Shown here: one piece after another, positions 1 to 8,586 of the stretch
Position numbering within the stretch: the stretch's first letter is position 1
How the letters are laid out: each line of letters starts with the position of its first letter
NCBI GenBank assembly: GCA_938034445.1
Contig: CALHLD010000005.1
Coordinates: 83,032-147,031 of the forward strand
Direction of reading: 5' to 3'
From: an uncultured archaeon
GTDB taxonomy: Archaea; Thermoproteota; Nitrososphaeria; JACIWG01
Length of the DNA stretch: 64,000 bases
The notes under the pieces: model-generated
Seen by the model: only the letters and a program-made list of their open reading frames with translations
Told to the model about the DNA's origin: nothing
Databases searched by the model: none
Position numbers and translations under genes: made by a program

Positions 1-476
1 GGTCTATATTCTGAAATCAATTTTGCAAACTCTTTAGCTATAACTTTAACATTTTCTGGCAGAAGCCAGTATCCATGAATATTTTTGCCTCCCCCTCCTG
101 GAACATCTAGTAAAATAAGCTCGTTTCCAAGATCCTTTATTGGGTCAAAAACAATCTTACCCCTTTCAAACGCGATTTCCTCAAGCTGTTTTTCCCAACC
201 AATATGTCCAGAAGTGACAATAATATCAGCCTTTAAAGCTCTGTCTAATGTAAGGGGATCTAGAGTAAAGGAGTGAGGTTCAACGTAAGAAGGTAAGAGT
301 ACTGTCAAGTTATCCTGTGGCAAAAGAATTGGGCTAATCGCTGTAGCCATTGCAGAAATTGAGACAACAACATTCACACCCTCTAAACTTGAAGCATTGG
401 CGTCTGATAAACCAATCTTTGTATACTGAATTGAAAGTATTATAAACATTAAAAGTACACATAATACCTTCCTCAT
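1..476 (-). CDS. Metal (Zn/Mn) ABC transporter substrate-binding protein, ZnuA-like, 3' end beyond window
   Basis: This is the N-terminal 158 residues of a periplasmic-type metal-binding lipoprotein/solute-binding protein that would deliver zinc or manganese to an ABC importer. The ATG at 476 overlaps the stop of the DtxR-type regulator as ATGA, so the two genes are translationally coupled. Residues 1 to about 25 form a hydrophobic signal segment (MRKVLCVLLMFIILSIQ). Typical family landmarks follow: LPSYVEPHSFTLDP with the first candidate metal histidine, the SGHIGWEKQLEE stretch, and NIHGYWLLPENV, which matches the NPHxWLDP-type second histidine motif. The gene continues past position 1, so its length, other ligands and any permease genes cannot be seen. 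Family is clear from motifs; the metal is inferred from the regulator next to it. Confidence 0.85.
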   Translation of the reverse strand, partial: MRKVLCVLLMFIILSIQYTKIGLSDANASSLEGVNVVVSISAMATAISPILLPQDNLTVLLPSYVEPHSFTLDPLTLDRALKADIIVTSGHIGWEKQLEEIAFERGKIVFDPIKDLGNELILLDVPGGGGKNIHGYWLLPENVKVIAKEFAKLISEYR

Positions 477-907
477 ACTCTTCCACCCTCATGAGAAAAG
501 TGCGGAATCCTTCTTCCATGAACACACTCACATGGATGTCCAAGTTTTGAGCACATGGCATAAACAACTGTGTCATCGATTTCCTCCATCAAAGACGCCT
601 GGCAGCAAGCATTCTCATTATCTAGCTCAAGAAATTTAGAAAGGTATGTTTCAATAATCCTATGTCTAAAAACAATTCTTTCAGCCACCCTTATTCCTTT
701 TTCAGTTAACTTAATTGGCCCCCAAGGTTTCCTGTAAACGAGCTCCATTTCCTCAAGCTTTTTTACAACCTCGACAGCTGTAGGCATCTTAACTCCAGCC
801 ATCATTGCAAGCTCGCCACTAGTGACCTCACCCTGCTCTTCAACAGTTTTCATGTATATTCTTCTCAAATATGTTCTCATTTGCTTCGAATACTTTAAAT
901 TAGGCAC
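473..907 (-). CDS. DtxR/MntR-family metal-dependent transcriptional repressor
   Basis: 144 residues: an N-terminal winged helix (about 8-65, with GELAMMAGVKMPTAVEVVKKL as recognition region) followed by a dimerisation and metal-binding domain. Candidate metal ligands lie in CCQASLMEEIDD and in CSKLGHPCECVHG near the C-terminus, the place where DtxR proteins carry the C/E/H ligands before the 'HP..CPHG' motif. No SH3-like third domain is present, so it resembles the short MntR/MDR1-type members. The start is GTG at 907 and lies inside a DtxR-type operator, which fits autoregulation. It is first gene of an operon with the ZnuA-like gene. A later ATG at 879 is possible but would cut the first helix. 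Confidence 0.9.
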   Translation of the reverse strand: MPNLKYSKQMRTYLRRIYMKTVEEQGEVTSGELAMMAGVKMPTAVEVVKKLEEMELVYRKPWGPIKLTEKGIRVAERIVFRHRIIETYLSKFLELDNENACCQASLMEEIDDTVVYAMCSKLGHPCECVHGRRIPHFSHEGGRV

Positions 908-940
908 ATCCTAACTTAGGGTAAACCTAATTTATAAGTT
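900..940. promoter_or_regulatory. Tandem DtxR-type operators with a shared divergent TATA box
   Basis: Two perfect inverted repeats of the form TTAGG-N5-CCTAA lie at 900-914 and 916-930, separated by one base. Half-site and spacing match the known DtxR/IdeR/MDR1 operator type. The TATA-like TTTATAAG at 931-938 is nearly symmetric and is well placed (about 25-30 bases) for both the leftward regulator start (907) and the rightward flavin reductase start (970). The left operator covers the regulator's start codon. The arrangement predicts metal-dependent repression of the regulator/transporter operon and perhaps of the flavin reductase. Confidence 0.8.
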
Positions 941-969
941 TTTAATAATAAAATTTTAAACTCTATGCT

Positions 970-1479
970 ATGCCTGTGGATTTTAAAAAATTGTTCGCCT
1001 TAATTCCTGAAATCTATTCTTCTCTTAAGGAAGATGGTTTGCTTTTAGCGTCAACTGGTAGTGCATGCACTGCAAACGTTATGACTATAGGATGGGGCCA
1101 TATTGGAATATTATGGTATAGACCTTTCTTTATAGCATATATAAGGAAATCAAGGTACACTCACAACCTTATTGAAGAAACTGGAGATTTTACAGTCAAC
1201 GTTCCACCGAAGAACTTTAGTCATGTAACAGAATTTTGTGGTACAAAATCTGGGCGATATGTGGATAAAGTTAAAGAACTGGGCTTAAAGATTGAAGAAT
1301 CAAAGTTTGTGAAAAGTCCAAGCTTATCTGAGTGTCCCATAACGTTAGAATGTAAGGTTATATTTAAGAAGGAAGTTGAATCACATGATCTTCCATCGAA
1401 TATAATGGATGCGTTTTATACGAGAAACGATTACCACACTTGCTACTTTGCTGAAATAGTAAATCTGGTTACGAGGTAA
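970..1479 (+). CDS. Flavin reductase domain protein (flavoredoxin-like)
   Basis: 169 residues, the full length of a single flavin_reductase-like (split-barrel FMN-binding) domain. Visible family features are the STGSACTANVMTIGWGHIGI segment near residue 29, the RPFFIAYIRKSRYT stretch that follows, and FTVNVPPKNF near 74, as in flavoredoxins that bind FMN and pass electrons from NAD(P)H or ferredoxin. It is transcribed divergently from the metal regulator and shares its TATA/operator region, so metal-dependent control is possible. The electron donor and acceptor cannot be told from the sequence. Confidence 0.85.
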   Translation: MPVDFKKLFALIPEIYSSLKEDGLLLASTGSACTANVMTIGWGHIGILWYRPFFIAYIRKSRYTHNLIEETGDFTVNVPPKNFSHVTEFCGTKSGRYVDKVKELGLKIEESKFVKSPSLSECPITLECKVIFKKEVESHDLPSNIMDAFYTRNDYHTCYFAEIVNLVTR

Positions 1480-1561
1480 ATGTACGCTTACATTATTTTT
1501 TAGGAAAAGTCTTTTATAAGTTTGTGTATTGAAAGAAAATGATGGATGCTGTTAAATAATG

Positions 1562-2860
1562 TTACTCAGTTAATTTTTTCCTTTTAAAAGATATTTTCGC
1601 TGTAAATATTTTTTCTGTTGTGAAAAGTTTTGCGGCAACGTAAAGTACTATTATTGTAAATAGTATAAGGTACCCTATGTTTATTAGGACCATCGAATAC
1701 TCTCCTAACATTATACTTTTTGAAGCAACAATTGTGTGTGTGAATGGAATTAGGTAGATTAGGATTTGGCTAATCAAGGGTAAAGCGTTTACATCTACAA
1801 ACATTAGGACAAGTGTAGGTATCAAAATTATGATAAAAATGTAGCTCATTGAAGCCTGTGCACTTCTAACATCTTCTGAAAACACAGAAAAGGATACGGC
1901 AAGCGCTAATGCTGAAACTATAGACACAAAAAACACTATTCCCATTAATATGTAGCCTAATGGTGTAATGTTAATACCTAACGCTGAAAGGTCTATATTC
2001 TGCTGTTCACCGAAACCACCCATTAAAGAGCTCATGTAGTAATTGAATCCTAATAAGTATGCTACTGTTCCTAGAACTGCTACAAAAAGTGAACCGGAAA
2101 GCTTTCCAATCAAAATCGTGATCCTATTTACTGGTAATGTCAATAATGTTTCTAAAGTCTTTGTCTCCTTCTCTAGTGCTATGGAAGTTGAAGCCATGGT
2201 CATTACAGAAAACAGCATTATCATAATAACAATCGGCATCATCATTATTTGAAGATAAAGTGTGCCTGTTACAATTTGTGGAGGAATATTAAGGACACTT
2301 CCTCTAAAATATGTATAGTATCCCCCAGCTATTGGATTACTTACAAAGCTTGGGTCCATCGAAGGTATTTGGCTGGAAATAATTTGAAGGGATAGTACTT
2401 TGTTAAAGGATTCAACTATGGACTGAAAGATTGAAGCTTTACCCTGTTCTGTCATAGATAAACTACTTAATAGAATGTAAGAAACTATTTCTCCCCTTAT
2501 TCCTTTAGTAATATTTTGTGATAGTCCTTTTGGTAGCAAGATTATTCCTGACGCGTTTGTTTTCTTAAGTTCATCGAATGCTAAATTTATGTTCTGAACA
2601 TATAATGCGGTAATTTTTGCCGCTGGATAATTTTCTATAAAATTTTTGAACGCGCTTGAAACAGGTCCATTGTCTTCATTAACAACTATAATTGAAATGT
2701 TTTCTAAGCTTTCGCGAGCTGAACCGATTGAAAAATTGAATATTGACCCAAGTATTCCAAACATTATTATAGGCATTAATACTGTTCCAACAAGTATCTT
2801 AGGATCTCTAAGTAGTTCTTTAACCTCTTTAACTATTAATGTTGTTAACGCATTAACCAT
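1562..2860 (-). CDS. ABC-2 type transporter permease (NatB/DrrB-like)
   Basis: 432 residues with one N-terminal membrane segment (about 25-45), a large extracytoplasmic domain (about 50-200), then five to six membrane segments from about residue 205, the layout of NatB-like ABC-2 permeases. The motif ALEKETKTLETLLTLPVNR (about 230-250) is the conserved cytosolic coupling segment of this family. The start overlaps the end of the ATPase gene by 8 bases, so the two form an operon and one exporter. The substrate (sodium, drug, lipid or peptide) is not indicated. Confidence 0.88.
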   Translation of the reverse strand: MVNALTTLIVKEVKELLRDPKILVGTVLMPIIMFGILGSIFNFSIGSARESLENISIIVVNEDNGPVSSAFKNFIENYPAAKITALYVQNINLAFDELKKTNASGIILLPKGLSQNITKGIRGEIVSYILLSSLSMTEQGKASIFQSIVESFNKVLSLQIISSQIPSMDPSFVSNPIAGGYYTYFRGSVLNIPPQIVTGTLYLQIMMMPIVIMIMLFSVMTMASTSIALEKETKTLETLLTLPVNRITILIGKLSGSLFVAVLGTVAYLLGFNYYMSSLMGGFGEQQNIDLSALGINITPLGYILMGIVFFVSIVSALALAVSFSVFSEDVRSAQASMSYIFIIILIPTLVLMFVDVNALPLISQILIYLIPFTHTIVASKSIMLGEYSMVLINIGYLILFTIIVLYVAAKLFTTEKIFTAKISFKRKKLTE

Positions 2861-3584
2861 ATTTACTCACCTTGATAAAAACGTCTTCAAGATTATTGGA
2901 ATCATATTTTCTAAATAATTCTTCAGGTGAACCTTCTTCAACAATTACTCCATTATTTATTAAAGCCACTCTACTACACAAATATTGTACCTCAAGCATG
3001 TTATGGCTTGAAAGTAGGACAGTAACACCATAACTTCTAGCATATTCTTTAATCTCATCCCTAACATAACGTGCATAGAACACGTCTAAACCACTTGTTG
3101 GTTCATCTAATATAGCAACCTTAGGCCTTATCATTAATGTTCTCGCGACAAGCAGTCTCCTCTTCATACCTTTACTATAAGTCTTAATTTTGTCACTTAA
3201 CCTTTCTTTAAGTCCAGAAATCTTTGCTCCCTCCATAACAAATGATTCAACTTCTTCTCTGTTTCTGGCATAAAATGACGCCATAAACCTAAGATATTCT
3301 AGGCCACTTAAATTATTGTATGCTCCAGATTCTTCAGGCAAGTAGCTAATAAGTTTTCTAACATTTTCGGCTTCTGATATAACATCATATCCAAAAACTT
3401 TAACATTACCTGAAGTTGGTTTAAGTAATGTTGCAATAATCCTTAATGTGGTCGTTTTACCTGCACCATTAGGCCCTATTAGACCAAAAATTTCTCCCTC
3501 ATTTACCTTTAGATTAAGTCCATTAACCGCCCTTTTTGTTCCAAAAACTCTTATAAGATTAGAAACTTCAACAGCGGCAACCAT
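2853..3584 (-). CDS. ABC transporter ATP-binding protein, partner of ABC-2 permease
   Basis: ATPase subunit of the exporter encoded with the following permease. Walker A GPNGAGKTTT, Q-loop region near LPEESGAYNNL, signature TYSKGMKRRL and Walker B VAILDEPTSG are all present, followed by the switch histidine in LLSSHNMLEV. I place the start at ATG 3584, preceded by a purine-rich run (GGGGGGATTAAGGG read on the minus strand). A longer reading from 3671 adds 29 residues that do not resemble the family and would run across the TATA-like sequence at 3622-3630. ATP hydrolysis is expected to be normal, as no key residue is missing. Confidence 0.9.
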   Translation of the reverse strand: MVAAVEVSNLIRVFGTKRAVNGLNLKVNEGEIFGLIGPNGAGKTTTLRIIATLLKPTSGNVKVFGYDVISEAENVRKLISYLPEESGAYNNLSGLEYLRFMASFYARNREEVESFVMEGAKISGLKERLSDKIKTYSKGMKRRLLVARTLMIRPKVAILDEPTSGLDVFYARYVRDEIKEYARSYGVTVLLSSHNMLEVQYLCSRVALINNGVIVEEGSPEELFRKYDSNNLEDVFIKVSKYG

Positions 3585-3621
3585 TTCCCTTAATCCCCCC
3601 ATGAATGTGTTAGCTAACATG

Positions 3622-3641
3622 CTATAAAAATTGTTTATAAA
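3622..3641. promoter_or_regulatory. Divergent TATA boxes of ABC exporter and glycosyltransferase operons
   Basis: TATAAAAA at 3623-3630 (read leftward as TTTTTATA, for the ATPase gene starting at 3584) and TTTATAAAAA at 3634-3643 (read rightward, for the glycosyltransferase at 3689). Spacing to the chosen starts gives short leaders for both genes. Identified by eye only. Confidence 0.5.
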
Positions 3642-3688
3642 AAATGGCTTGACAACAGTTATATTCCTCATAAAGGTTGCTATCTGAT

Positions 3689-4735
3689 GTGAAAGCTCTT
3701 TCTATTATAATTCCAACGTATAATGAGCGTGAAAATATCGGCCAGTTGATAGAAAAAATTATTGAATCGTTAACTGGGATCGATTTTGAAGTAATAGTTG
3801 TTGATGATAATAGTCCAGATGGTACTGGCGAGTTTGTTGAACAGTTGTCACATAAACTTAATAATGTTAAAGTCATCCATAGGCCTGGCAAGCTTGGCTT
3901 AAGTAGTGCTATACTTGATGGAGCAAGTGTGGCACAAGGTTATGCCGTTGGCGTCATTGATGCCGACTTGCAGCATCCTCCACAGCTTTTGAAAGAAATG
4001 TTTTCTAAAATTGGAGAAGGCTATGACGTTGTAGTTGCATCAAGGTATGTTGAAGGGGGTGGAATAGAAGGCTGGAGTTTCACAAGAAAGATCGTTTCAA
4101 AGACTGCCTCATTTTTGGCTCATTTGCTACTAAAAAGGTGTAGGCCTGTTAGTGACCCACTATCAGGCTATTTCATGTTTAGAAAGGATGTTATTGATGG
4201 TGTTAAATTTGAGGCTAAAGGTTATAAGATATTATTAGAAATCTTGGAAAAAGGAAATTATGATAAAGTTATAGAAGTTCCATACACTTTTAGATCAAGG
4301 AGGGCGGGAAAAAGTAAAATGAGATTTAATGAAATATTAAATTATGTTAAGCTTTTGATGAAACTTTCAGAATATAGGGTTCTAAAGTTTGTAACCGTGG
4401 GCCTATCTGGTGTTTTAGTAAATCTCGGCTCTCTCTGGATTTTGGTAACCTTTTTTAGCTTTCCCAAACTTTATTCAGCAATTTTCGCCATAGAGTTTTC
4501 AATAATCAACAATTTTATTTTAAACGATTTTTGGACTTTCAAGGATAGAAGGTCGGGTAACTTTTTCTATCGCCTAATAAAGTTTCATGGCTCGGCATTG
4601 GGGCCACTTATAAATTATATAGTTTATGTGCTTCTCCTACTTTTTGGAGTAAACTATTTAATCGCTGATGCTATAGGTATTTTATGCGGGTTTGTAGCAA
4701 ACTATCTTTTCAGTGAATTTATCGTATGGAGGTAG
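3689..4735 (+). CDS. Polyprenyl-phosphate sugar synthase (DPM1-like GT2) with C-terminal GtrA membrane domain
   Basis: The N-terminal about 220 residues are a family 2 glycosyltransferase of the dolichol-phosphate mannose synthase type: SIIIPTYNERENI, VDDNSPDGTG and the metal-binding DADLQHPP. The last about 120 residues hold four hydrophobic segments with the GtrA-type start (RVLKFVTVGLSGVLVNLGSL). The enzyme should load mannose or glucose from a nucleotide sugar on a lipid phosphate carrier at the cytosolic face, and the GtrA part may flip or anchor the product. The GTG at 3689 has AAAGG at 3672-3676; a TTG at 3677 would add four residues. The next gene, a PMT-like transferase, is the likely user of the lipid-linked sugar. 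Confidence 0.88.
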   Translation: MKALSIIIPTYNERENIGQLIEKIIESLTGIDFEVIVVDDNSPDGTGEFVEQLSHKLNNVKVIHRPGKLGLSSAILDGASVAQGYAVGVIDADLQHPPQLLKEMFSKIGEGYDVVVASRYVEGGGIEGWSFTRKIVSKTASFLAHLLLKRCRPVSDPLSGYFMFRKDVIDGVKFEAKGYKILLEILEKGNYDKVIEVPYTFRSRRAGKSKMRFNEILNYVKLLMKLSEYRVLKFVTVGLSGVLVNLGSLWILVTFFSFPKLYSAIFAIEFSIINNFILNDFWTFKDRRSGNFFYRLIKFHGSALGPLINYIVYVLLLLFGVNYLIADAIGILCGFVANYLFSEFIVWR

Positions 4736-4738
4736 CCT

Positions 4739-6127
4739 GTGTTGTCGAAAAATTTTTTGTTAAAAATCCGGCAAAATGTTAAAAAAATATCATTTATTGT
4801 AATCTTAATTGGAATAATATCGTTTTCGCTCTACACTTATCATATTGCAAGTAGTTTGACTGGAACCATAGGCTACACTTCAGACGAATGCTGGTATGTC
4901 AGCTCATCAAGAAATATTTTGAGAGAAATATTTCATGTTGAACCTTATTACGTTGACGGTAAGGGCATGCATCATTACACGATATTTTTTCAATCATTCT
5001 ATTGGCAAGAAGTTTATGAAACTAGCCTTCAAAATTTTCTTGAACAAGAATATGGTGGAAAAATAATTATAAAATATAATAAAACTCCAGCCTTCTCTAT
5101 CGTAACCGACAAAGTTTTAGATAGAAAACAGTTTTTGAACGAATTTAGGTATGTTAGTATAATTCAAAGTGGATACAACTATCCTGACAATCAAAACATC
5201 GAACATTACATGAATGCTGAGCATCCCCCACTTGTAAAATATCTTATAGGCCTTTCTATGCTAATTTTTGGAGATAACCCTTTAAGCTGGAAAATACCTG
5301 GAATAGCATTAAGTTCACTAACTCTAGCAATATTGTGTCTGATTGTTTACAAAATTTCAAACAATCTACTTCTCCCCATATTGGTTATTATATGTGCATT
5401 TGCTGACGCAGTATTTGTTGCTATGTCATCTATTGCCATGCTAGACATATATGTCACATTTTTTATTACACTATCCATGTGGTTTGCAGTAAAAGAAAAA
5501 CATCTATTCTCTTCAATCTCTATTGGACTTGCTGCTTCTGCAAAATTAACTGGCGTGTTTCCTATCTTAGCCCTATTAACAGTTTTTATTTTATGGAAAA
5601 TAGACTATATTAAAACTATTGTATACACTTTTATCATCCCCCCTCTTGTTTGGCTTATATCAAACATTCCATTAATATTGAGTTGGGGGTTTACTAAATG
5701 GTATAAGGAACTTGAAAATGGTCTTAAATGGCACATCACATCCCGTCCAGAAGGTCCTCCAACTTCTTCACCTTGGGGATGGTTCTATAACGAAAATCCC
5801 TTCGCACTACACTTTAACCCTGACCTAGCTGCTAAAGTCAATCCAGTAATCTATATTATGGCCATTATATTACTCTTCTTTATACCATACTTATATCTCA
5901 AGGTGAATAAAAAGTATGCTATACCATCCCTCTGGTTCATATTCACTTTCTTGGGCTATGTAGGTGTGTATGTTTTAGGTAATAGAACATTATACAGCTT
6001 CTATGTTATAACATTATCTCCAATGGCATACTTGCTTACTTCGCTGCTTATCCTACATTTAGGAGATTTTCCAATCTTCTTAGATGCTTTAAAATATTAC
6101 TTTCAAAGATTGAAGGATTATTTTTAA
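4739..6127 (+). CDS. PMT-family membrane glycosyltransferase (GT39/GT83-like)
   Basis: 462 residues: a first membrane segment (about 18-38), an extracytoplasmic loop of about 110 residues rich in aromatic residues, then eight or more membrane segments. YTSDECWYVSSSRN carries the acidic residue expected in the first loop, and NAEHPPLVKYLIGLSMLIFG is the hallmark of PMT/ArnT-like transferases that use lipid-phosphate sugars. The GTG start has a strong ribosome site, GGAGGT at 4728-4733, that overlaps the stop of the preceding gene. Together the two genes make a lipid-linked sugar and attach it to protein or lipid on the outer face. The acceptor is unknown. Confidence 0.82.
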   Translation: MLSKNFLLKIRQNVKKISFIVILIGIISFSLYTYHIASSLTGTIGYTSDECWYVSSSRNILREIFHVEPYYVDGKGMHHYTIFFQSFYWQEVYETSLQNFLEQEYGGKIIIKYNKTPAFSIVTDKVLDRKQFLNEFRYVSIIQSGYNYPDNQNIEHYMNAEHPPLVKYLIGLSMLIFGDNPLSWKIPGIALSSLTLAILCLIVYKISNNLLLPILVIICAFADAVFVAMSSIAMLDIYVTFFITLSMWFAVKEKHLFSSISIGLAASAKLTGVFPILALLTVFILWKIDYIKTIVYTFIIPPLVWLISNIPLILSWGFTKWYKELENGLKWHITSRPEGPPTSSPWGWFYNENPFALHFNPDLAAKVNPVIYIMAIILLFFIPYLYLKVNKKYAIPSLWFIFTFLGYVGVYVLGNRTLYSFYVITLSPMAYLLTSLLILHLGDFPIFLDALKYYFQRLKDYF

Positions 6128-6155
6128 AAAATAGGTTAGGGTACTGGAACCAGCT

Positions 6156-7193
6156 TTAGGGAATAAATAATACTTTTCCCGCCTCCCCCTTATCAAGTAA
6201 TTCGAAGGCTTCTGGAGCATTATCTAAGGAGAATTTGTGGGTTATCACTTTGGTTAAGTCCACTATCTTATTTCTGACAAGCATAATGCTTCTGTACCAT
6301 GTATCAAACATTATCCTACCCGTTATCCCTGAAACTTTCAATTCCTTATAGAGTATCTGGTTTGTTGTATCAATTTCTGTAGGCTTCTGTGTTGTCCCAA
6401 CAAACACAACCTTTCCATTAAGAGCTGCCATATCCAAAGCCTGCTTAACTGCAACATTTGCTCCAGAAAGTTCTATAACAACATCCGCGCCCTTACCCTC
6501 AGTCAACTCCTTAACCCTACTCACTGGATCAACATTTAACACATTTATTGCCTCATCGACTCCAACCTTTTTTGAAAGATTAAGCCTATATTCCCTAGTA
6601 TCTGTTGAAATAACCATTGAAGCTCCAGAAATCTTCGCCAACTGTTGGGCGAATAACCCTATAGGCCCGCATCCTGTGATTACAACAACATCTCCTGGGA
6701 CAATATTTGCTTCACAAATTGCATGCAATGCTACACCAAACGGTTCAAGTAACGCTCCTTCATCATAGCTAATTCCATCAGGTATCTTGACTGCTGTGAT
6801 TTCAGGTAAAACCGTATATGGTGCAAAAGAACCATATAATGTGTCAACACCAAATATCTTCATATTCTTGCATATGTGCATTCTACCTGTATTACATAGG
6901 TAGCATGTTTTACAAGGTATGTGTGTTTCTCCAGCAACCCTATCACCGACCTTCAGTGTCTTCACATTATCTCCAACTTTTACAACATCTCCAGAAAATT
7001 CGTGCCCTAAAACTCTAGGGAATCCAGGGTTATGTCTTTCTGCATACCCATCCCAATGGTAGTAGTGTAGGTCCGTACCACATATTGCTGAAGCTCTAAC
7101 CCTAACAAGCACATCTTCCGGCCCAACTTCAGGTTCCATTATGTCAAAAACTTCTATTCCCGGCCCCTTTTTGGTTTTACCCACAGCTTTCAT
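6156..7193 (-). CDS. tdh: Zinc-dependent dehydrogenase, L-threonine 3-dehydrogenase type
   Basis: 345 residues, the usual length of archaeal Tdh. Catalytic zinc ligands are seen in AICGTDLHYY and VLGHEFSGD; the structural-zinc cysteines are in HIPCKTCYLCNTGRMHIC. The Rossmann fold follows with VVITGCGPIGLFAQQLA and an acidic STDTREYR that fits NAD specificity. The sequence around GTDLHYYHWDGYAE is typical of threonine dehydrogenase, which makes 2-amino-3-ketobutyrate, but sorbitol or other polyol dehydrogenases are close relatives. No 2-amino-3-ketobutyrate CoA ligase gene lies nearby. It is divergent from the amino-sugar operon. Confidence 0.8.
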   Translation of the reverse strand: MKAVGKTKKGPGIEVFDIMEPEVGPEDVLVRVRASAICGTDLHYYHWDGYAERHNPGFPRVLGHEFSGDVVKVGDNVKTLKVGDRVAGETHIPCKTCYLCNTGRMHICKNMKIFGVDTLYGSFAPYTVLPEITAVKIPDGISYDEGALLEPFGVALHAICEANIVPGDVVVITGCGPIGLFAQQLAKISGASMVISTDTREYRLNLSKKVGVDEAINVLNVDPVSRVKELTEGKGADVVIELSGANVAVKQALDMAALNGKVVFVGTTQKPTEIDTTNQILYKELKVSGITGRIMFDTWYRSIMLVRNKIVDLTKVITHKFSLDNAPEAFELLDKGEAGKVLFIP

Positions 7194-7287
7194 AAGCTAT
7201 ACACCCAAGCTAATGCACGGTAAGCTCATATATAAACTAGTTTCTAAAAAAAGGTTATATATTTTATATTTAAACTTAAGTCCTAAT

Positions 7288-8586
7288 ATGAAGCTTGTCT
7301 TTTTATGTGGCGGTATTGGGAAAAGAATGTTTCCAATTATGAAGGACAAGTTTTTGTTAAAGTTTCTTGGAAAAACGTTATTAGAGCATCATATTATACA
7401 GGCTTTGAATGCTGGTTTCAGAGATTTTGTTATAATTGGAAACCAAAGTAATGTTGAGCAAATAAGAAAAATTTGTGATAATATGGATTTGAATGTAGCA
7501 CTTTTTGTTCAAAAGTCTCCTAAAGGTATGGCTGACGCACTATTGACGGCAAAAGATTATCTTTTAAATGATGAAATTTTGGTGGTTAATCCGAACGATA
7601 TCTTTGACCAAAGTCTATACAATAAGATTTTGGAGGAAAGTAGAAAAGAAAACTATGCTTCTTTTATAACGGGATATAGGGTTTCAAAATATTTTCCTGG
7701 AGGCTATCTGGTGGTAAATGATGAACTTGAACTTTTAAGCATTCATGAGAAACCTGGTGAAGGGAATGAGCCCAGTGACCTTGTAAATATTGTTGTACAC
7801 ATGCATAAGGATGTTGAAAGACTTTTCCATTATATTGAGAAAACGAGCAGTGCTAAAGATGATGTATATGAATGTGCTTTAACGAGGATGATTGGTGATG
7901 GTATCAAGGTTAAGGTTGTAGAGTATTCTGGAAATTGGGTTGCAATCAAATACCCTTGGCATGTTCATGAAGCTGTAAAATATTTTTTAGACTCTATAAA
8001 GGCTCCACTTATTAAAGATTCTGTTAAAGTTTCGGAAAATGTGCTAATCAAAGGTAAGGTGGTTATAGAGGATGATGTAAAAATTCTTGAGGGAGCAATA
8101 GTTAAGGGTCCATGTTATATTGGAAAAAATACTACAGTAGGAAATAATGTTTTGATTAGGGATTATACTCATGTTGGAGAAAATTGTAGCATAGGATATT
8201 CAACTGAAATAGCACGGTCCTATGTTGGAGATAATTGCTTTTTCCATTCAAACTTTATAGGAGATAGTATTATATGTGATAATTGCTTTTTTGGCTATGG
8301 AACAATAACCGCAAACTATAGACTGGACCAACATACAATAAAGGTTAAAGTTAATGAGAACAAGATTGATTCTGGTAGATCTAAGCTTGGTGCGATAGTC
8401 GGTGAAGGAACTAGGATAGGAGTGGGTTGTATGATAATGCCTGGCGTAAGGTTGGGGCCGCACTCTTTAATTGGGCCTGGAATTATAGTGTATGATGATG
8501 TGGGGCCAAATAAAAAGGTTTTATTAAAACAAGAATATTATACAATAGATAGTGTGGGTGGCACAAATGATGCAAAAAAGGTATGA
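7288..8586 (+). CDS. Bifunctional sugar-1-phosphate nucleotidylyltransferase/acetyltransferase (archaeal GlmU type)
   Basis: 432 residues. The N-terminal half is a nucleotidylyltransferase (CGGIGKRMFPIMKDKFLLKF, VNPNDIFDQ as the metal-binding region, HEKPGEG). The C-terminal half is a left-handed beta-helix of hexapeptide repeats ending in GYGTITANYRLDQ, which closely matches the acceptor-site motif of the Sulfolobus tokodaii ST0452-type enzymes. The expected product is UDP-GlcNAc (or UDP-GalNAc) from GlcN-1-P. I use the ATG at 7288, because it begins MKLVFLCGG and a TATA-like stretch (TTATATATTTTATATTT) lies at 7253-7271; an earlier ATG at 7141 is on the opposite side of that promoter. Confidence 0.88.
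   Translation: MKLVFLCGGIGKRMFPIMKDKFLLKFLGKTLLEHHIIQALNAGFRDFVIIGNQSNVEQIRKICDNMDLNVALFVQKSPKGMADALLTAKDYLLNDEILVVNPNDIFDQSLYNKILEESRKENYASFITGYRVSKYFPGGYLVVNDELELLSIHEKPGEGNEPSDLVNIVVHMHKDVERLFHYIEKTSSAKDDVYECALTRMIGDGIKVKVVEYSGNWVAIKYPWHVHEAVKYFLDSIKAPLIKDSVKVSENVLIKGKVVIEDDVKILEGAIVKGPCYIGKNTTVGNNVLIRDYTHVGENCSIGYSTEIARSYVGDNCFFHSNFIGDSIICDNCFFGYGTITANYRLDQHTIKVKVNENKIDSGRSKLGAIVGEGTRIGVGCMIMPGVRLGPHSLIGPGIIVYDDVGPNKKVLLKQEYYTIDSVGGTNDAKKV

Noticed and set aside
85..276. Plus-strand frame of 63 codons
   Set aside because: It is the antisense shadow of the ZnuA-like partial gene, which has clear motifs on the minus strand.
334..576. Minus-strand frame of 80 codons across the regulator/ZnuA junction
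   Set aside because: It overlaps both real genes in another frame and has no family features.
7141..7287. 49-residue N-terminal extension of the GlmU-like protein
   Set aside because: It overlaps the divergent dehydrogenase start and the promoter, and the protein family begins at MKLVFLCGG.
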